Below, piece after piece: positions 62,275 to 64,000 of a DNA stretch of 64,000 nt. The stretch's first letter is position 1, and each line of letters starts with the position of its first letter. Under the pieces are notes generated by a model that searched no databases, was not told the origin of the DNA, and saw only the letters and a list, made by a program, of their open reading frames with translations. The stretch comes from Agrococcus sp. SGAir0287. Lineage in GTDB: Bacteria > Actinomycetota > Actinomycetes > Actinomycetales > Microbacteriaceae. The stretch covers positions 2,356,001 to 2,420,000 of the forward strand of contig NZ_CP027942.1 of NCBI RefSeq assembly GCF_005484985.1. Reading direction: 5' to 3'. The translations under genes were made by a program, and so were the position numbers.

Positions 62275-64000
62275 AGGTTCACCTCTCGGTTGCGCTCGGC
62301 CTCTTCCAGGCTCGAGATGACGAATCGGTAGTGGTCGTTGCGGTCGAGCAGCTCGGAGTGCGTGCCGACGTCGTCGATGCGGCCGTCGCGCATGAGCGCG
62401 ACGCGATCGGCGAGCTGCACGGTCGACGGACGGTGGGCGACGATGAGCGCGGTCGTCTCGGCGAGCACCTGCCGCAGCGCCGCCTCGACCTGCGCCTCGG
62501 TGTCGACGTCGAGCGCGGAGAGCGGGTCGTCGAGCACGAGCACGCTGGGCTTCGCCGCGACGGCGCGCGCGAGCGCGAGCCGCTGACGCTGCCCGCCCGA
62601 CAGCGACAGTCCCTCCTCCCCGATCACGGTGTCGACGCCGTCCGGCAGCTCGTGCACGAAGCCCGCCTGCGCGATGCGCAACGCCTCCTCGAGCACGTCG
62701 TCGCCGGCGTCCGGGACGCCGAGCAGCACGTTCTCGCGCACGGAGCGCGAGAACAGCGTCGCGTCCTCGAACGCCATCGACACGTGCGTGCGCAGCTCCT
62801 CGCGCGCGAGGTCGCGCACGTCGACCCCGTCGAGCAGCACGCGACCGCCCGTGACGTCGTAGAGCCGCGCCGGCAGGGCCGTCAGCGTCGTCTTGCCGCT
62901 GCCGGTCGAGCCCACGAGCGCCATGGTCTCCCCCGGCTCGAGCACGAGGTCCGCCCCGTCGACGAGGTCGCGCTCGTGCGCGGCGGCGTCCTGGTAGCGG
63001 AAGTGCACGCCCTCGAACGCGAGCCGCCCGCGCGGCTCGGCGATCGTCGCCGGACGCTCGGGGTCGTCGATCGTGTTCTCGGTGTCGATGACCTCGTGGA
63101 AGCGCACGGACGCGTTGGCGGCGTCGATGGCGAAGGCGTAGAGGAAGCCCATCGACTCGATCGGCCAGTTGAGCACCACGGCGGTCGCGAAGAAGGCCAG
63201 CAGCTGGCCGATCGTGAGCTGGTCGATCGTGACGAGCCAGACGCCGACGAAGAGGCACACGGCGTAGGAGACGAAGGGGATGATCGTCAGCCACATCCAC
63301 AGCGACGCGTCCTGGCGTGCCTTGGCGATCTCCGTCGAGCGCAGCTCGCTCGCCTGCGACGTGAAGCCGTCGAGGGCGTGCGCGCCGCGGCCGAACGCCT
63401 TGAGGACGCGGATGCCGTGCACCGACTGCTCGACCGTCGTCGCGAGGTCGCCCGCCTGGTCCTGCGCGCGACGCGAGACCCGGTGGTAGCGCTGCTCGAA
63501 GCGGAAGGCGACGACGACGATCGGCAGCGACAGGAGCACGAAGAGGCCGCCGAGCAGGGGGCTCCACCACACGAGGACGGCGACGCCGACCACGAGGGTC
63601 AGGAGGTTGACGACGAAGAGCACGGAGCCGAAGGCGAGGAAGCGTCGCAGCGTGCCGAGGTCCTGCACCGCACGCGAGAGCAGCTGGCCCGACTGCCAGC
63701 GGTCGTGGAAGGCGACGGGCAGCTGCTGCAGGCGCGCGTAGAGGTCGCGCCGCATCGACGCCTCGATGTACGTCGAGGGCGACAGCACGAAGAAGCGGCG
63801 CAGGAAGATGCACAGCGCCTCCGCGACGCCGAGCGCCAGCACGGCGATGGCAGCCGGCCACACGGCCTCGCGTGCGCCATCGGTGAGCGGACCGTCGACG
63901 AGGGCGCGCAGGACGAGCGGGATCGCGAGCGCGAGCAGCGCGCCGACGAGGGCGGCGACGACGCCGGCGACGAGTCGGGGCATGTACGGCCGCACGTACG
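62271..64000 (-). CDS. ABC exporter half-transporter, subunit A (5' end outside window)
   Basis: At least 576 residues; the frame is open at the right edge (reading Tyr-Val-Arg-Pro-Tyr-Met), so the true start lies outside. Six membrane helices, then the ATPase: Walker [10 protein letters not shown], signature LSGGQRQ (intact), Walker [13 protein letters not shown] where Asp replaces the catalytic Glu, H-loop IVAHRPSTV. It forms a heterodimer with the next gene; the canonical site uses its LSGGQ with the partner's Walker B. The gene order and 4-bp overlap support equal expression. Confidence 0.92.
   Translation of the reverse strand, partial: YVRPYMPRLVAGVVAALVGALLALAIPLVLRALVDGPLTDGAREAVWPAAIAVLALGVAEALCIFLRRFFVLSPSTYIEASMRRDLYARLQQLPVAFHDRWQSGQLLSRAVQDLGTLRRFLAFGSVLFVVNLLTLVVGVAVLVWWSPLLGGLFVLLSLPIVVVAFRFEQRYHRVSRRAQDQAGDLATTVEQSVHGIRVLKAFGRGAHALDGFTSQASELRSTEIAKARQDASLWMWLTIIPFVSYAVCLFVGVWLVTIDQLTIGQLLAFFATAVVLNWPIESMGFLYAFAIDAANASVRFHEVIDTENTIDDPERPATIAEPRGRLAFEGVHFRYQDAAAHERDLVDGADLVLEPGETMALVGSTGSGKTTLTALPARLYDVTGGRVLLDGVDVRDLAREELRTHVSMAFEDATLFSRSVRENVLLGVPDAGDDVLEEALRIAQAGFVHELPDGVDTVIGEEGLSLSGGQRQRLALARAVAAKPSVLVLDDPLSALDVDTEAQVEAALRQVLAETTALIVAHRPSTVQLADRVALMRDGRIDDVGTHSELLDRNDHYRFVISSLEEAERNREVNL

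Overview
The window is very GC-rich, with long GC-driven open frames on both strands. It encodes a Gram-positive actinobacterium, most likely a member of Micrococcales close to Microbacteriaceae. The support is: an LPVTG sortase-anchored surface protein, lipoproteins with Ser/Thr/Pro linkers, a two-domain DivIVA-fold protein, cell-wall-binding type 2 repeats, the actinobacterial LexA box TCGAAC-N4-GTTCGA in front of the dnaE2 and imuA/imuB genes, and many start codons placed exactly where a leaderless transcript would begin. The genus is inference. I see no phage, transposase, rRNA or CRISPR array. The region reads as ordinary chromosome with several accessory touches.

Left part (1-22,800): a truncated lipoprotein, a conserved unknown, a secreted tripeptidyl-aminopeptidase-type hydrolase, tRNA-Lys(TTT), an SPFH protein and a membrane protein. 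A three-gene flavin electron-transfer operon follows (FMN-binding lipoprotein, ApbE flavin transferase, RnfD/NqrB-like membrane domain fused to a ferredoxin-reductase module). Then come an aldose epimerase, a gamma-carbonic anhydrase, a one-carbon operon glyA-folD under a ZTP riboswitch, an MFS exporter, and a DivIVA mini-protein. A GAF regulator with a leaderless mini-ORF in front sits next to an aldehyde dehydrogenase and DUF779 pair. Two divergent lipoproteins, purU behind a 53-bp tandem array, and a succinate-semialdehyde dehydrogenase complete this part.

Middle part (22,900-46,000): a large secreted endonuclease with three cell-wall-binding repeats. The SOS mutasome is split into two loci, dnaE2 and imuA-imuB, each behind the same 16-bp LexA palindrome. 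Between them lies a GntR/FCD-controlled operon of two 2-hydroxyacid dehydrogenases and an NRAMP-fold transporter that lacks the metal motif, and a membrane protein made of two copies of one 320-residue block. After malQ come a valine/proline-rich secreted protein and a 695-residue LPVTG protein built from ten chaplin-like, cysteine-free repeats. Then argG.

Right part (46,000-64,000): an amino-sugar and murein-recycling supercluster. It holds nagA, nagB, a ROK sugar kinase, a cytoplasmic NagZ-type glycosidase, two ABC sugar permeases, a binding protein, a ROK repressor with a palindromic operator, a GNAT enzyme, MurQ etherase, an EIIBCA PTS permease and a divergent RpiR (MurR-type) regulator with a strong operator. 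Together these could import and break down GlcNAc- and MurNAc-containing fragments to fructose-6-phosphate. The window ends with an alkyltransferase-like repair protein, a small membrane protein and a heterodimeric ABC exporter whose second gene runs off the edge. All product calls come from reading motifs and family resemblance; no database search was run.
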